NCBI GenBank assembly: GCA_017591395.1
Contig: WEDG01000293.1
Span: 62,001 to 126,000, forward strand
Length of the DNA: 64,000 nucleotides
Direction of reading: 5' to 3'
DNA from: Schistocephalus solidus
Lineage: Eukaryota; Platyhelminthes; Cestoda; Diphyllobothriidea; Diphyllobothriidae
The notes under the pieces were generated by a model, which was given only the letters and a program-made list of their open reading frames with translations, was not told where the DNA came from and searched no databases. Shown here piece by piece: positions 1 through 11,661 of this stretch (position 1 is the stretch's first letter; every line of letters begins with the position of its first letter). The translations under genes and the position numbers were made by a program.

Positions 1-600
1 CCGAGCAACCTGGATAGTATGGTGAGGGGGATGGAGACGGTGGGTATTGTTGTTTGTTTGAGTTTTACGACCGCGTATTTTGCGATCAGCGACCGGCTGC
101 AGAAGACCTGATAACCAGCATTTGATTAGGGCACATTTTCTAGCCCCTTCATCCGCGAGGAGGCAAGCAGTGTTGTCCCTAAATAGGGTTGCTTGGACAT
201 CCCAGACGGCTGCCTAACTCCACCATGGGTCACGGTTTTGTTTTAGTGGGAGAACGACCCGAGATAGCCTAGGCCGCCTACGGAGTTTCTGTCGCCCCCA
301 CCGTAGGACTTTTTGAGAGGGGGGAGGTGGGAAGTTCGGGAGTCAGACATACCGGGTGTGGAGGCACACACAACACCGAAGACCCTCACCTGGTTTAGCC
401 CGCCGGTCGTGACGGTTGCCGGGAGTGTGGCCACTGGGAAGAACCCAACTTCGAGGAGCCACCGGTGAGAGTTGGGTACCAGTTAGAGGCGGCCACAGGA
501 GCATTCACAACCTATACGAGACAAATTGAGCTACCAAATGCTATCTGTGTGGTGCTACCCCTAACTAGTACCCCTACACCCCTACTTCCCCTACACCCCT
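1..600 (-). mobile_element. RTE-like LINE copy A1, 5' end only (runs off left edge)
   Basis: This stretch matches the 5' untranslated regions of the two long family A copies, A2 (about 29880-30459) and A3 (about 38795-39399), in the same orientation. The element is therefore transcribed leftwards and its body lies outside the window. The 5' terminus is near 600, where the match stops after a run of CTACACCCCT units. Like A3, it carries the extra GAGCARCCTGG segment next to the endonuclease start, so A1 and A3 form a subfamily distinct from A2. No complete reading frame is present. Short open frames here are untranslated leader sequence, not genes. Confidence 0.8.
555..600 (-). repeat. G-rich 5' terminus of family A RNA
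   Basis: Read on the minus (sense) strand, the first ~45 nt of A1 hold five GGGG runs separated by short spacers (GGGGTGTAGGGG repeated, then TACTAGTTAGGGG). A2 has three such runs and A3 four. A G-quadruplex at the RNA 5' end is possible; this is inference from the run pattern. Confidence 0.45.
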
Positions 601-823
601 CCTCATTTTACAGGGTATGCTATCTACAGGCAGTCAGAAAGATGCGCGTTCAAAAACCGGCATCTTACCGTGACTGAAATATCTTCGGATTAGCCTACAC
701 GATAATCAATACGACAACCCTACTTAATAATTTATTTGAATCGAAAACACATTTTAGATTTTCGGTTGATATTTCATGAGACAGGGAGTCGATGTATGCA
801 GAATCTGAAGGAGACAAATATCT

Positions 824-906
824 GTCTCATGATAAAAAATTGCAGGACTATTGAGGATCAGGATATCCTGATTCTTAATAGTCCTAAAAAATTTTTATCA
901 TGAGAC
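824..906. repeat. 83-nt near-perfect palindrome
   Basis: The sequence from GTCTCATGATAAAAA to its complement TTTTTATCATGAGAC folds on a GGATATCC centre (861-868), with arms of about 41 nt and only a few mismatches. A partial direct copy of the outer right side (TCATGAGAC...ATGCAG) occurs just upstream near 774-800. This could be a foldback or MITE remnant. There is no coding potential. Confidence 0.75.
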
Positions 907-3900
907 GATGACTGTCTATGCAGTTAAAATATTCCCAACGGTTGAGTGCTTTTTGTTACAGCTGTTTTGTTTGGCAGCAGTGATGTGTCAGCCGCGTCCA
1001 GAGTCGCTAATGTCCATAGTAGAGCACTGATACACGAAAAAAGCGAGGATATCTCGGTCCCACTCGGTCTATGTTCAGGACCCTAATTCATAAGGCAACG
1101 GCGGCGCAAGACGCGTTATGGAATTTCGACAACATGCTTCGTGTTGCAACACTAACTCGCTAGACTGAGTGTTTAGTCATCACGCCTGAAAGTACTGACG
1201 CTGCATCATTCGCCGCCGCTTATCCGTCAGATCATAAGGCTTACCTATTCCGCAGCCATTTTTTGAATAGTATTGTTACATCATCCACCACCTGTAGATT
1301 TGACAGGTAGTTTGTAGGTAGGCCAACGCATTGTTTGATTTCTGTCCATACTTCTCATTTCTACTTCGAACTAAACTGTAAGTATGCAAAGGTAACCTAA
1401 CAAGTGCGGAGTTCTTCAGGGTGACATTGTATCCCCTCACCTCTTTTTCCCTACACAATTTGAGGTCGCCAAATGACTGTCTGTATATAAAATATGCAGA
1501 GTATATGGTTGTTGGTCATGCTCTTAAAGATCAAACGCATCTCCAGTCTTTGAATTATGGTCTGGACCATGTCTCAACATGGTCGTCCTACAATGGTCTT
1601 CTTCTGAACCGTCAAAGATCTGTTCAGTGTGTTTTTCCGACTGCAGTTTTCTTCTAGTCCTGAATCGCTGGATGTTTTCCCCAACGAGGTATCCTTCTTC
1701 TGGTACCTTTGCATCACGATGACATCCAATCCATCATGCTTCATGTATTTTGATATGTTGTTTACTAAAATTCGTCAACTTATTTATTATATTCGCCGTT
1801 TACATTCCTACCACACACATCAACCCCTAATCTGGCGATTTATAGACGCTTGTATTCTCCTCCTCATACTCTATTGCTCTGTTATTTTTCCTGCACTGCT
1901 TAAAAAGGATTTGCTGATTTTTAAACGCATTCTCCGAATGCTCTTTCTTGCTGTCGGTGTATCTTATATATTTTAGTGGATACTTCACAATGGTTAAGAA
2001 ATTCGCTAATCGAACTCTTGACGATGTTTTCCATCCCCTCCATTCTGACCTAATTGCCGAGAAGTCTTCACGTCCCACGCGCCCTGGTTTCCGAAATATC
2101 TTACAAGCATTATGTACTACCGTTTCTAGCATGCTATATTACGCGTAAAGCGACAGAAATCCAGAAACTGAGATTGGAATGGTCGGTGAATGGAAACTTT
2201 TTTCGCTGAAAATTTTGAATTATACGTTCAAAATAAAGCTTATTCCTCTCTCTCGCAAGTGGCATTAGGATAAGTTCGTTGGTATAAGGCTAAACAGAGC
2301 TTACGGAGAATGTGAATGAGCTAAGGGCAGCAGCTGTCCTCGTCAAGGGGATAATCGGCGCACTAGTTTACAGGTTCCATCTGTTATTCTCTCGGCGTCC
2401 TCGCTTAAGAGTTTGGACTAGGCCATCCGACTGAAACAAAGATTTGCCAAAACACGGCATCTGGGATTTATTAAATCACGCGATGCCCTAATCGATTCCT
2501 TGAAGGTCAAAAAATCGGAATTCGACAAATATGCGAACCAGCTGGCTTATATTAGGCAATCCCGAAACTCCCAATGTCGATTGTGCCCCCTGGTTTCGAA
2601 GCGCAAATTCTTTTACCAAGCAGAAGGGGCAAAAGACGCCATCTATTGGTATTCCCACCGTGAAGTCGCCTTACTAACGAAAATCAGGCCTTCCCAGGCC
2701 GTAGAGGATTAATCCTGCAGCAGACCACTGAATATTGGCCATTATCCGCTCCAAGTGGTGGCCAAAATTCCAAATGCATCTATTTCGAAATAGTAAATAT
2801 CCACACCTCTAACCACGTCTATTTTAATAGCCCTGTATTTAGTGGACTGACTACTAGGAACTCTTTACCTGCCCAGGGTTGTCCATAGATGACCTACTAA
2901 GACAATCAGAAGTACACCTCCTCCGCTAAACTATCAGCTCTTTTAGATAAGCCCACAGCAACTCTCTCATTAAAAAATCTACAGGACTCTATGGTCACCG
3001 GTTTCGTCATTTCCCACACTTCTGGGCCTAGTCTTTGTGAAGCATCCTCTTATTAATCCTGCCAGTTTGTCGTAGAAATGTGCTTGGATAGCATATTTCG
3101 TCAAATAATACCCTCTCCCCCCCCCTTAGTCGGAGCTTTATGTGCCTACAAGCTGCGCATCTCCTGTCCCGGAAATCGATGCAACGCCGGGAATACGCAG
3201 CGGTGAGTAGCCCAGCGTCCTCGACGAAGTCCATATGTTTATTCGTTTAGACACCCGTCTAGCTGCCTGTAGAGAGCAGGGCAAAGGAAATCGCGGGAAC
3301 TACCACATCCCGAGCTTCAGTACAATCGCCGCAAACGCCCTTACTTCCATCATTCTCAGATAGTTTGTAAGTGTATGTGAATCCAGAATGAGACTGCAGT
3401 CAATTGAGCTCTCATAAACATGCAGATCATCTAGCTAAATTCGTGCTCTCTCCAATTCTGTCAAGGCCACAACCAAGTGACTGCGTTTTGGCTCTGCCAC
3501 TTTGTCCATTTCCGTTTAGGGGAAGTACCAGTTGCGGGTAAGGAAGCCACACAGTACATCCGCGGAAATCACAGCAGATCCACAACTGCTGCACAACATT
3601 ATTCCCCAAACGCTCGACAGCTTTGTACCGTCACCTATTCCGGTTCCCTACCCTGTTGACTAAATCATTAGAAGGAATTGACGCGGTTTATGTGGTATCT
3701 CATTTGCATTATACAACTCGTCAACCGACCTCGGCTTTGCCAATGCTGTCGCAAAGACAAGATTAAACTATGAGGACCAAAAGTATTTAGTGTTCCAGGC
3801 GAGTGAAGTTGTTTCATCCGTTGGCTCATTTAGCAAGGTTGAGAAGGCCAAAAGATTATTTTGCATAATGTCTGACCAGAAGGCACTCCGTCAGCTTGAA

Positions 3901-6250
3901 GTTCCTCCGAATATATCGCAGAAAGCTTGTTGCCAGACTGGCGAAATAATAAGAGTCGCCGCCCACAGAGTTGCCGCTGAAGATTTTCAATGGTATCTAT
4001 GGGCCCTAACAATATCTTAACCAGCACAAACACACATACAACTGGTATCTACCCTGTCTGTCCCTAAGCTACTGATGACTATACACTCATCATTAAGTTC
4101 GGGCCCCTGTTACCTCAGGATGAACCCTAGAGTTTAATACACCGCCTTGAGAACAGGACCCGAGGCTAAAACAGCACAACGATAAGCCCGACCATACAAC
4201 AAAGGCAGCTTGATTTATATGGGAACGTTGTCCACAACCCCAAACACGTCACTAAGTGAAGGTGGCGGTGTTCAAAGTAGATTTCGGGATGACAGTCCAT
4301 CGAGATACAAAGGGCTCGGTGGAAAAAAACTGCGCTCAGCTTTTACTTCTGCATAAAAATGGATCGAGCTGACGCAACCCGAAGCGCGGGTATGTCCTAA
4401 CCAAAACAGCATCGACACTGATGAGGTCCATTTTGACCATGCGTAAAATTTACGACAACTCGCAGATAAATAACTGTCCAGCAGATGCAATACGTTTAAA
4501 AGGATGCAATCAAGAACAAGCTGTTTGACTTCCTGGGCTTGCGCGATACAACGGCACGTTCGGATGATCATGTTTGTCCCCGGTGCTCCCAACGTGGCTA
4601 TACTTAATGCATAAATCCATTCAAGACCCTCGGTAGTTGGGGTACCTCTGGCCAGTGGGTTGTAAATGAACATAGCATTTCCGCAACACAAAGGCGCTCA
4701 CGTAATGTGCACACCCAGTAAAAAGATCAGAGACGGTTTGCCTTGCAAAATGCTGTTGTTTTGGCTGCAGACAGGGACAACAGCTCTCATTCAGGAAGCT
4801 AGAAAACTGAAATGACAACCTGTAAGAAGGAACAGTATGCGAACAACAGGATTGAACCCTTGACTGTATCCAACAAATTCAATATCTGACGCTCCTTAAT
4901 ACACGCGCTGATATCATGAAAGACGATTTTTATTCTACCCAAGCAGGGCTTACCTACTATGAATAAAATGACTTTAAGGTTGAGTAAAACCATCGCGTCT
5001 AAAAAACTACTACCTAGTGTAGGTGCCATGCATATGCACAGGACTCACAACCCTGCGAAAGTTCAAACGGTAACCTACACAAAAAGCCAATGATAAGGCC
5101 GTCGGCGAAAATTATTAATTGAATCTCAAGCAAGGAAGGCGTGGCCTAACCCAGGGTCTCGAGTATCAATAAGCATGACATGCATTTGAAACAAAGAATT
5201 GGGGACAATGTCGATAATCGTAATGTGATGCAAGAAGGCAAAATCAAGTTAAATTAAGAGATCTAATGAATTGCGGGACAGAGCTGCCTGAAAGCCAACC
5301 CACTTAGTTCGAGGTCAAGTCCTTAAAGCCACAGTTAGCTAAAAAATGACAAGACCCACCCAAACTCGGCACCCGAGCCACCTTACATCAGGCAATGGTG
5401 TATCAGACCCTTTGCCTTCAAGTTTCCTAGGGCGAGGAATCGGTGCCACACAAACGATAGATTACGGAATATTTTTCTCGTCACTACAACGGTCTAGATT
5501 GGGGCTCAAGTCCTGACCCTAGACAAGAAGTTCAAATACGTTGGGGGAACGCATAATGCAACGACAACAGAAAAACTTCTTTCACCAATGAGAATTGTGA
5601 CTGACGATCGTGAAGCATTAGCAAGTATACAGTGACTCGAAGCCAAAATAGCACAGATATCTACTTCTGTAAGCAAATCACGTTTGCGAATACTACTTCG
5701 AAGTACAACAGTGACTAACCATGCCGGAGTTCAAACCACAGAAATGTCCCCACATTACTGACTGACGACATCAAACAGGCCACGTGTCACATAGATCTAT
5801 GACAGGAATCTTGAGACAAAAGGTTCCTCGAACTTCCTGGGGGCATTTGCCTCAACGGATATCGAGGTGTGAGTAAAGGCAGTTGCTGGAAAACGGGCCT
5901 GAAACATATGATTGTGAACAGCTATGCCTAGAGGCGCTATTACAGAGGATGGTACGCCCCTCACGCCAGAAAAGTGAGGGCCTCCGATTGTGTACCAGTG
6001 CGTCAAAGAACGACTTTTTCTACAACAGCACCGAGTAATATCGGTAAGTCGCTGAAAACGGCAGCAAGGAAAGCGACCATCGGCGCACAGCTGACTTTTG
6101 ACCTGGGACTGTCTCAATAATTTCGTGTTCACACACTAAAAACAGCATGATCTGTCAACGCCGACCGGAAGCGACACTCGGGGGGCGGACCCATAATAAG
6201 GGCTAGCGCCCATTACCTTAGTTTATTACCCAATCACAACCGACAGGATA
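907..6250. other. Long stretch with no recognised gene
   Basis: All open frames here are short (at most 139 codons), lack recognisable domains and look like chance. The best of the weak signals is 2400-2712 (+), a Lys/Arg-rich frame vaguely like the region before the RT in R2/R4-type LINEs; I could not confirm it. Two hydrophobic frames (1629-1976 + and the overlapping 1827-2132 -) lie in AT-rich DNA and show no family signature. Confidence 0.5.
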
Positions 6251-6325
6251 ACGAGCCCGTGACTGAATGGTTAGAGCGTCCAGCTTTTGAACAACGGAAT
6301 GAGGGCTGCAAAACCGAGACGAGCG
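6251..6325 (+). repeat. Degenerate tRNA-like / SINE-head relic
   Basis: TGACTGAATGG (6260-6270) fits the RNA polymerase III A box. It is followed by GTTAGAGCGTCCAGCTTTTGAA, like a tRNA D arm and anticodon arm. About 35 nt later GGGCTGCAAAACC resembles a decayed B box. The acceptor and T arms do not pair well, so this is a tRNA-derived repeat head rather than a working tRNA. Confidence 0.35.
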
Positions 6326-7470
6326 GATAATTTATTGTAACCTGCTCCACGGATAGGAAATCAGTGTGTCAATTTGGCGTCAGCGTAGAGGCCTGCACAG
6401 TCACCTCCAGACTTTCGCCAGTGATTAGTTATTGGTTTGTGTCCCCTGTGTCGGCTCTTTTGTTACTGCAGCTATCTCTGACAATTGACTCATGTAGGAG
6501 TTTGAAATCTAAGCATAACAAATTGTGCCGGTGCTCGAACAGACTTCTTCCTTGCTCATAAAAGTAGGTATGGTATGCTGATGACGGTTAATAAATTAGG
6601 AAGCCAACCAGTGTTGTCTTCATAAGTAAAGTCAATCCAAATATAGTCATATCCGCTTTGCGGCTGACTATGGAGCTCTTGATCTAGCACCGAAGTATAA
6701 AAACGAGGTTATGCGTAGCACAATCAATAGGCGTCCTTATACGATAATAAAGATGGTAGCAGGTGCTACGAAATCCATCCAATCAGACGTGGGATCAATG
6801 CTTCGCCATCAAAGAAATACCCAATTATTCGTCGAAGGATTGGAAATATTAGGAAAATAGTGGCTCTTTCTGCATAGAACAAGCTTTAGCAAATCATTTT
6901 TTAAAAACACGAAAGGGTTACTTCTCCCAACGTTTTGGAGTGGAACGGCAACTCTCCGAAAAGTGCCGACGGCTTAGTCGGCGATCGCACACGCAAGCCG
7001 CTCAGGTTCGTGACATTGCAGAGACTAGAGGCACTACTTTCTGACAATACACCACCAAACCATCACAAAATGGAAGAAATACAAGGCGTTAAAAGCGCAA
7101 TGAGGCCCTCCTTGGAAAATTTTGACGAGTTACAAACTACGAACTCTTATCATGGCAAAAGCAGAATCACTAAAGAATTAAAACGAGCGAAGTAATGGTG
7201 GCGCGCATAGCCCACATCGTAAAACGAAATGTTTTACGTACGATAAGCGATACCTGTGAAGAAACGCTGACCTACGTCATCCAAATAGCCCACAACAGTT
7301 ACGCAACATATGTAACCTACAAAAATGTTGATACCCCGTTTTACCTATACGACTTCCTCCACTTTAGGACATATAGTAACGAAGGTAGACGTGGAGGTTC
7401 AATGAACAGCCTCCACGCAGAACACAATTTCTGGTGCTACATGTCCAAAACAATCTATTTTCCAAGTTCA

Positions 7471-8353
7471 TCAAACAGCATTGACAATTGGTGGCTCATA
7501 GTGGTCAGCTCGTTCGACCATTTCGCCAGCCTCCTCATCCTTGCCTTCGCCATGGAGTTCCATCAGACGCCCGACTATATGCGAAATTAAAGAATGCGCA
7601 AACTTACGGTCAAGTTTTGGTTTTTTGAGGACTTTAACCTTTCGCACATAAGCGCCCCTAAGTGGGAAGATCCGAGAGGCCTCTTTGCGGGCGTCCTGAC
7701 CGATAGAATCGGGGATGCTTAAGGATGATAAAATTCAGAGAACATCTTACAGTTTCTGAACGACCGATTTAAGGTCACAACGGGCAACTTCATTTTGAAC
7801 GACTTCGACCATCTTGGCCCGAAGCTTCTTGATACGGGTGTTCTGAGCATAGGCATGACATTTCTGCATTTCTTGTTTCTTCGTGAAGGCAATAATGAAA
7901 AATCGGAGAGCATAGCCATCTGTGGTCTTGACATCTACGTGAGCCTCGATTGTAGACTGCCACTTTAAAACTAGTCCACAGAGTTTGTCACGTGTAAGAT
8001 CCATTCCATGGAAATTAGTAAGACACTGACGACCCTGGACATCCTCTACTTGTAACTTAAACTTTCGGAAAATGTCTTGTGTCTTGTCGTTCAAATCACC
8101 AAGGCTCAGTTGGATAACACGCCCTTTGAGACCCTCGCTGGCAATTTTTGTGCCCTGGGTACGGGTGATAAGGGTGCGTGCACAACTCCGTTTTGTGAAC
8201 ATTGATGGAGCTCGCAGCTCGTACCACTCCTTTTTAGCGAAAGGATCGGCTCTAGTAGGGAGAAAATGAACATTCAAATAATAGGCAGTACGCCTTCTTT
8301 TTCCCGCCTTTCTTCGGGCCTTTTTGTGTTTGCTGTTGCTTGGTAGGAGCCAT
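7471..8353 (-). CDS. RPS3A: 40S ribosomal protein S3a (eS1), four exons
   Basis: This is a structural protein of the small cytosolic ribosomal subunit. The exons, read on the minus strand, are 8353-8292, 8251-7751, 7717-7608 and 7574-7471. The introns are only 40, 33 and 33 nt, all GT...AG; two run GTAAG...AAG or ATAG. Joining them gives 777 nt, or 258 residues plus TGA, close to the usual ~264. A lysine-rich start (KGGKKK, residues 15-20) leads into [10 protein letters not shown] (22-31). Family hallmarks follow: [10 protein letters not shown] (50-59), [13 protein letters not shown] (98-110), [13 protein letters not shown] (122-134), then [22 protein letters not shown] and LMELHGEG, ending YEPPIVNAV. 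Each splice restores a conserved residue: AAD, KLIPDS and KLDLGRL. There are no stops or frameshifts, and the introns rule out a processed copy, so it is probably functional. It is the only host gene recognised here. I saw no clear AATAAA just downstream. Confidence 0.96.
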
Positions 8354-9600
8354 CGTCAGGAAATATTTGTGAACAAGAGCAGCACGCTTCTGATGTTGGA
8401 ATCTTCAAGTGAGGCGCGCCACACATCTTAAACAAAACGGCTGAGTAATTTGCATATGGTCAGAAGTCGGGTTTTCTGATGACACAATATTTCGAGGAGT
8501 ACTCGGTATTCAATTACATTCTAAGAAAGCCAGCGCAACGAAGGAATTTTCGGAAACGGTAACGTCCAATGTCTAAAATAGGTATCGGTAAGTTAAAGAT
8601 CGTAATTCGCTTCGATTGCCTAAAAATGGAGTGTAAATTCTAGAAAATATCACACGAGTAAAAACCTAAATGGAATGTTGAAGGGATCATAAGAGAATTC
8701 TCTGAAATAAAATATGGGTGCACGAGTGATGAACAAAAATATGAGTAAGGAAGCAAAATAGAGGTAGTGAGAATAATTAAAGGCAGAGAAATAGCCCATG
8801 TAGAGAGCACATTGGGTGAAGGAGATAAGCAGCAGTCACGCGATAAAGCCTATTATCTGCTTCATTGAGTTTATTCGATGCCGCCTGGGGTAGAAAACGA
8901 GTGGGAGACCCTCCATATAAAAAGACAAATCTGCAAATCGGTAAACTATGCACAATAGAAGGGTGGTATAAATATTTTGTTCCAACGGTCACGTGGAACG
9001 CCTGCACCGTCAACTGAAGACAGCACTGATGTCTCACTCAGACGCAACTGCGTAGAGTGACAACCTTCCCCTCGTACTCTAAGGTATTCGATCATCTCTC
9101 AATTAGGACATTCAATGCACCACGGCCGAACTTGTATATGGTACACCTTTCTGCTTGCCCAGCGAATTTGTGCAGTCTTCAACTGTAAACACCAGCATGT
9201 GGAACACTTTCGCCCAACAATTGAAACAATGCATGGGTCAACTGCGACCAATTTTCACTCACCTGACACCTTATCGCATGTGTGTGCAAGATGACGTTAA
9301 ATCGGCTCCATTTGAAATTGGTTTCGAATTTCAAGTACCTCGAGCCTACGAGTTTTAAGTCTCTACCTCAGTGTAGAAGACACGGTGTTGGAAAATCTAT
9401 TAAAGAATTGTCTTTATATTACTCTGAGTTTGTAAATTGCAACTTGGACCCTCGATCTTTGCTGCTTTCTGAAACTCACGCCGGCTGTGTGATCCCTGCA
9501 TCTGCTCTCAATCGCGGAAGGGACTCAAACCAAAGGCTGAGTCCTTATATTTTCAAATTCTTATTGTTGAAAACTCAGCTGACTCTCTATTAATTTTGTG
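8354..9600. other. Intergenic DNA upstream of RPS3A; no gene seen
   Basis: The stretch presumably contains the RPS3A promoter (minus strand), but I see no convincing TATA box or pyrimidine-rich TOP start. Short plus-strand frames at 9155-9358 and 9282-9593 have no recognisable domain. They may be the 5' untranslated part of the LINE that follows. Confidence 0.4.
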
Positions 9601-9611
9601 GCAATTATAAC

Positions 9612-10712
9612 ATGCAAAATTCAAGTTCCATAAGTTTATTGTCACAAAAAATTGGTCCACGACCAAGCTGCTTGGGACCGTCTCTCGGCGCCTCTACCCA
9701 CTCGGCCATATTGGCAGGGGATCTTGTTAAGCAAGTTAATGGAAAAGCAGAAAACAATGTTAACCATCGTTATTCTGCTATTTGTTCACCTCCCGCTAAA
9801 CGGGGTAAAAGTTCAGTAAGCTTAACTAATGTAGCTTACGAAGACGAAACATGTATGGGGTGTTTCAGCCTCCAGCAGAAATTCTCAGGGATGGAGCAGG
9901 AAATAAGGAATCTAAGACAAGAAATAGATAACTTTTAAAAATCTATATCTTGCCCAACTGCTAAAAAGCTCCTGTTCGTAATAAACCTACAACAAAGCCA
10001 AAATTCGTATTCATTTATAGCTTCTTCAAGCTTACATAAAAGTCACATTAAACATATCGCGACTGCTGGACCCGGTAAACCAGAGGAAATTTCGCTACTT
10101 CCGAAGTGAGCCCCATCTAGTCCTTGCGCCACTCTACCGGTACTTAGTTCGGGTAGCATCAGCACTAATCTGGCTTTACCGCCCATCGCCACATCACTGG
10201 TAGAAGTTGCACCAACATACGATGTTGAAGAGGTTGGCGAGTTCGTTAAGCCAAAGAAGAAAAGGTCTAAGAAGAACAAGTCGTGCAGAGATTTGGCTCT
10301 AGCCTGCCCAACACCCATTTCATGTGGACCTACCGGGCCAAGTGAATTGGTTACCAGTACTCACTCAGCTGAAAGATCTGAGTTACAAAGGGGTCCTCGT
10401 TTGAGTCGAAAACATACTTTAGTCATTAAAGGTGTCCCGGAGTCAGCTTCAAGTATTCCAAAGGAGCGAGTCAAACATGACTTGGATCTCCTTCAATTGT
10501 ATGCATAAACGATGCTAACGGACGGCGAGTCCATCCACATTCTCAAGGCATATAGAATAGGGAAAGCTCTGTCCGCACCCGAATCAAATTCTCGACCAAG
10601 ACCTCTTAAAATCATCTTGGAAAACGAAGCACAGGCACAGCTCCTGCTACAGAGAAAAGCAACCCTACGGGGCCTGCTTTCTGAAGTTTTTTTCAACCGG
10701 AATACGGACTGA
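9612..10712 (+). pseudogene. ORF1-like protein of LINE B1, broken
   Basis: The first part (9612-9938, 108 codons) is Ser/Pro-rich with a Cys pair (CMGC) and a Glu/Arg-rich stretch (MEQEIRNLRQEI) that could form a short coiled coil. After a non-coding gap, 10293-10712 holds a Lys-rich basic patch, then VIKGVPES, ERVKHDLDLLQLYA, a stop at 10506, and SIHILKAYRIGK...RPRPLKIILEN. This second half matches B3 (61876-62220) and the E fragment (42521-42740), so it is the family's conserved ORF1 core. It looks like a small RNA-binding fold, but that role is inferred from its position only. Confidence 0.65.
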
Positions 10713-10827
10713 AGGAGCGACAAAAAATGAGACAGTTAATAATAGAACTGGAAACACGAAGGACCAATGGCGAGGCACATCTCCAAATAAGAAACGGACA
10801 AATTGTTCAAGTGAAAAGAGCATTTCT

Positions 10828-11619
10828 TTGGCCGAAGGCATTCATTCTGACAGCCTAACTGTCCCTTCTCAGAAACCAAAAACGTGCGCGCTTAAATTAT
10901 TCGTATTAAATGCCAGATCTCTGCTTAATAAGATGCCATTGCTCCAGACTCTGGTTTTCATCCACTGCCCCGACATTGTAATAGTTACAGAGACTTGGGC
11001 AACACCCTGTGTATCCAACTCTGAACTCAATATTCAAGGGTACGACTATATTCGTTACGATCGACACGAGGGCCGTGGCGGAGGAAGCTGCATCTATATT
11101 AAGCAGCCACTTACCTTTCTGCCGTTGGATTTTCGACAATTTACCGCCGTAGAAGAAAGTTGTTGGCTCCGAGTAGTTCTTAAAGATAACTACTCTTTAC
11201 TCGTCGGTTGTGTCTATCGCCCCCCAAACGCAAGCGGGGATTACGATCTCCGTCTCTCACAGGCATTTCATGCCGCAGTTGACCTAAATATGAAGTACTG
11301 CTTGATTGCAGGTGAATTCAATCTCCATGAAGTTCATTGGTTTCCACCTTCCGGTCCTGCAAAGTTCGAAAACTTGCTTGAGGCCATAGATACTGGCATG
11401 TGGGATCATGTAGTTGATTTTCCCACCCGAGGATCAAACATAATTGATCTTATCTTCTGCAGAGGTTGTCAGCCATTGTCAGTTTCACCTTTAGACCCAC
11501 TTGGGAGTTCAGACCATGCTATAGTTGTTTCTTCACTAGAAACCGAGGCTGATGAAACGTTTTCAAAAAAATATAGCTTTTTCCACGATTTCCGATCAGC
11601 AAATATGGGGAATTACTAA
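10828..11619 (+). pseudogene. LINE B1 AP-type endonuclease domain
   Basis: A single open frame of 263 codons covers almost the whole endonuclease. Motifs in order: LFVLNARSLLNK (start of fold, N), VTETWAT (catalytic Glu), GRGGGSCIYI, VYRPPNA, CLIAGEFNLHE, and SSDHAIV (catalytic His). The usual GDFN is GEFN here, so the catalytic Asp is replaced by Glu. The B2 and B3 copies keep AGDFNLP, which suggests that this copy is inactive. Endonucleases of this family nick the target to prime reverse transcription. The frame ends before the RT, which continues in another frame from 11662. Confidence 0.85.
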
Positions 11620-11661
11620 CACATCTTAATTCCCACGATTGGACTAACTTCTTTTCTATGT

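Noticed and set aside
1629..2132. Hydrophobic frames on both strands as possible membrane proteins
   Set aside because: They lie in AT-rich DNA, overlap on opposite strands and show no signal peptide or family pattern.
2400..2712. Lys/Arg-rich frame resembling the pre-RT segment of R2/R4-type LINEs
   Set aside because: The likeness is vague and no RT motif follows within several hundred bases.
7195..7590. A 131-codon plus-strand frame overlapping RPS3A
   Set aside because: It is partly antisense to exon 4 of a well-supported gene and has no recognisable domain.
7471..8353. RPS3A as a processed pseudogene or truncated gene
   Set aside because: Three introns with GT...AG ends and a full uninterrupted product argue for a live gene; the apparent truncation is just the intron boundary.
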